A stretch of 7,794 nucleotides of DNA from an uncultured Aquabacterium sp. (lineage in GTDB: Bacteria > Pseudomonadota > Gammaproteobacteria > Burkholderiales > Burkholderiaceae_C). A program made the position numbers and the translations under genes. The stretch covers positions 1-7,794 of the forward strand of contig CALAKR010000456.1 of assembly GCA_937923225.1 (NCBI GenBank), given 5' to 3'. Under the pieces are notes generated by a model that saw only the letters and a program-made list of their open reading frames with translations, was not told where the DNA came from and made no database searches. Positions within the stretch are counted from its first letter, which is position 1; each line of letters begins with the position of its first letter. Below, piece by piece: positions 6,578 to 7,794 of this stretch.

Positions 6578-7759
6578 TTATTGTTTGGCAGCGGCCGAGG
6601 CGCCACCTTGCGGCGCTTCCATCGGCACGACCTGCGGGGCCACGGGCGCACCAGGGCGCACGCGCTGCAGGCCATCGACCACCACCTTGTCACCGGCCTT
6701 CAGGCCCGACGAGACCACGCGCAGCGTGCCCACCGTGGTGCCCAGTTGCACGGGGCGGTACTCGGGGATGTTGTTGGCCGCCACCACGTAGACGAACTTG
6801 CGGTTCTGATCGGTGCCGATGGCGCGTTCGGCCACCAGGGTCGATGCCGCGCCGGTCGATGCATCAGCACCCACCTGCACCTTGGCGAACAGCCCCGGGG
6901 TCAGCAGCCCGTCCTTGTTGTCGATCACGGCGCGCATGCGCACGCTGCCGGCCTGCGGGTCGATCTGGTTGTCCACGAACTCCAGGCGGCCTTCGTGTGG
7001 CACGCCCTGCTCGTTGGCCAGGCCGATCCGCACCTTCAGCGCGCCGGGGTTGCTGCGGGCCAGCTTGCCCACCTGCAGGTAGGTGGCTTCATCGCTGTTG
7101 AAGCTCACGTACATCGGGTTGGCCGACACCAGGGAGGTCAGCACGGTGGTGCCATCCACCAGGTTGCCCACGGTCACTTCGGCCTTGCCGACGCGGCCGT
7201 CGAAGGGCGCGCGGATGGTGGTCCATTCCAGGTTCAGGCGGGCGGTCTGCAACGCGGCCTGGTCGGCGCGGGCCCCTGCGTCGAGCTGGCTCACGGTGGA
7301 GGTGCGCTCGTCGTAGTCACGCTGGGCGATGGCGTTCTCGGCCAGCAGGCGTTTGGAGCGGGCCTGCTCGGTGCGGGCCAGTTCCAGCTTGGCCTGCGAG
7401 CTGGCGGCGGCGGCTTCGGCGCGGGCCACTTCAGCCTGGTAGGGGCGTTGGTCGATCACGAAGAGCACATCGCCCTTCTTGACCAAGGCGCCGGGCTTGA
7501 GTTGCACGCGGTCGATGTAGCCGGACACGCGTGGGCGCAACTGGGCACGGTCGATCGCTTCGACCAGGCCGGAGAACTCGCGCTGCTCGGACACCTGGCG
7601 GGTGATCACTTCAGCGACGGAGACGGGCGCGGCAGGCGGTGCGCCACCGGGGGCGGCCTGGGCACTCTGCTCTTCACCACAGCCGGCAAGGGTGCCGAGG
7701 GCGAGCGCGGCAGCAAGGGCGCTCATGCTCAGAACGAAACGGGGTTGGACGGATTTCAT
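6578..7759 (-). CDS. RND efflux periplasmic adaptor (membrane fusion) lipoprotein
   Basis: This 393-residue protein is the AcrA/MexE-type adaptor that links the RND pump to the outer-membrane channel. A signal sequence ends in LAGC with the lipidated cysteine at 27, followed by a flexible A/P/G-rich linker. The first half of the lipoyl domain is at about 72-104 (RPRVSGYIDRV, then KPGALVKKGDVLFVID). An Ala- and Gln-rich helical hairpin follows at about 106-172. The second lipoyl half, LEWTTIRAPFDGRVG, is at 177-191. The beta-barrel domain runs at about 205-300 (including SFNSDEATYLQV and the GSVRMRA segment), with the membrane-proximal domain beyond and an Ala-rich C-terminal tail. In the hairpin tip motif R-x3-L-x6-S the residues are R134, L138 and A145, so the serine is replaced by alanine. 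Start ATG 7759 has GGGAG 8 nt upstream and yields a proper lipoprotein signal. It is the first gene of the operon; the promoter lies beyond the window. Confidence 0.95.
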   Translation of the reverse strand: MKSVQPRFVLSMSALAAALALGTLAGCGEEQSAQAAPGGAPPAAPVSVAEVITRQVSEQREFSGLVEAIDRAQLRPRVSGYIDRVQLKPGALVKKGDVLFVIDQRPYQAEVARAEAAAASSQAKLELARTEQARSKRLLAENAIAQRDYDERTSTVSQLDAGARADQAALQTARLNLEWTTIRAPFDGRVGKAEVTVGNLVDGTTVLTSLVSANPMYVSFNSDEATYLQVGKLARSNPGALKVRIGLANEQGVPHEGRLEFVDNQIDPQAGSVRMRAVIDNKDGLLTPGLFAKVQVGADASTGAASTLVAERAIGTDQNRKFVYVVAANNIPEYRPVQLGTTVGTLRVVSSGLKAGDKVVVDGLQRVRPGAPVAPQVVPMEAPQGGASAAAKQ

Positions 7760-7767
7760 GGAGATCG

Positions 7768-7772
7768 CTCCC
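7768..7772 (-). promoter_or_regulatory. ribosome-binding site of the adaptor gene
   Basis: GGGAG on the minus strand lies 8 nt before the ATG at 7759-7757. Only 35 nt upstream of the start are inside the window, so no promoter or operator can be judged. Confidence 0.6.
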
Positions 7773-7794
7773 GGGGTCGAAAGGGATTGGACGA

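Overview
The window is GC-rich (about two-thirds G+C by eye). Its real genes have strongly GC-biased third codon positions, and it carries a Gram-negative tripartite efflux operon. This fits a proteobacterium, and I would guess a betaproteobacterium of the Burkholderiales. That placement is inference from composition and protein style, not from a marker gene.

Left part (1-1769, + strand): after a short 5' edge that may hold the start of a divergent gene, two overlapping genes (127-1029 and 1026-1769, joined by an ATGA overlap) encode related proteins I cannot assign to a named family. Each has a short N-terminal cytoplasmic segment, one transmembrane helix, and a predicted periplasmic region built almost entirely of short V/I/P-rich, probably beta-strand, repeats. 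They look like tandem paralogues and are the least explained content of the window.

Middle (1770-1849): a convergent intergenic gap with a strong stem-loop terminator. Its U-tract is correctly placed for the minus-strand operon.

Right part (1850-7759, - strand): a complete RND multidrug-efflux operon, transcribed right to left in the order membrane-fusion lipoprotein (7759-6578), inner-membrane RND pump of the MexF/OqxB type (6559-3368), NodT/OprM-type outer-membrane factor lipoprotein (3364-1850). Spacing is 18 nt and 3 nt, each gene has a good Shine-Dalgarno sequence, and all three reading frames are intact. Together they would form a proton-driven channel exporting small hydrophobic or amphiphilic compounds across both membranes. 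The operon promoter and any linked regulator lie to the right of the window.

The efflux operon is a well-known system. The candidate for something undescribed is the pair of V/P-repeat membrane-anchored proteins. Nothing in the sequence ties them functionally to the pump beyond convergent adjacency.
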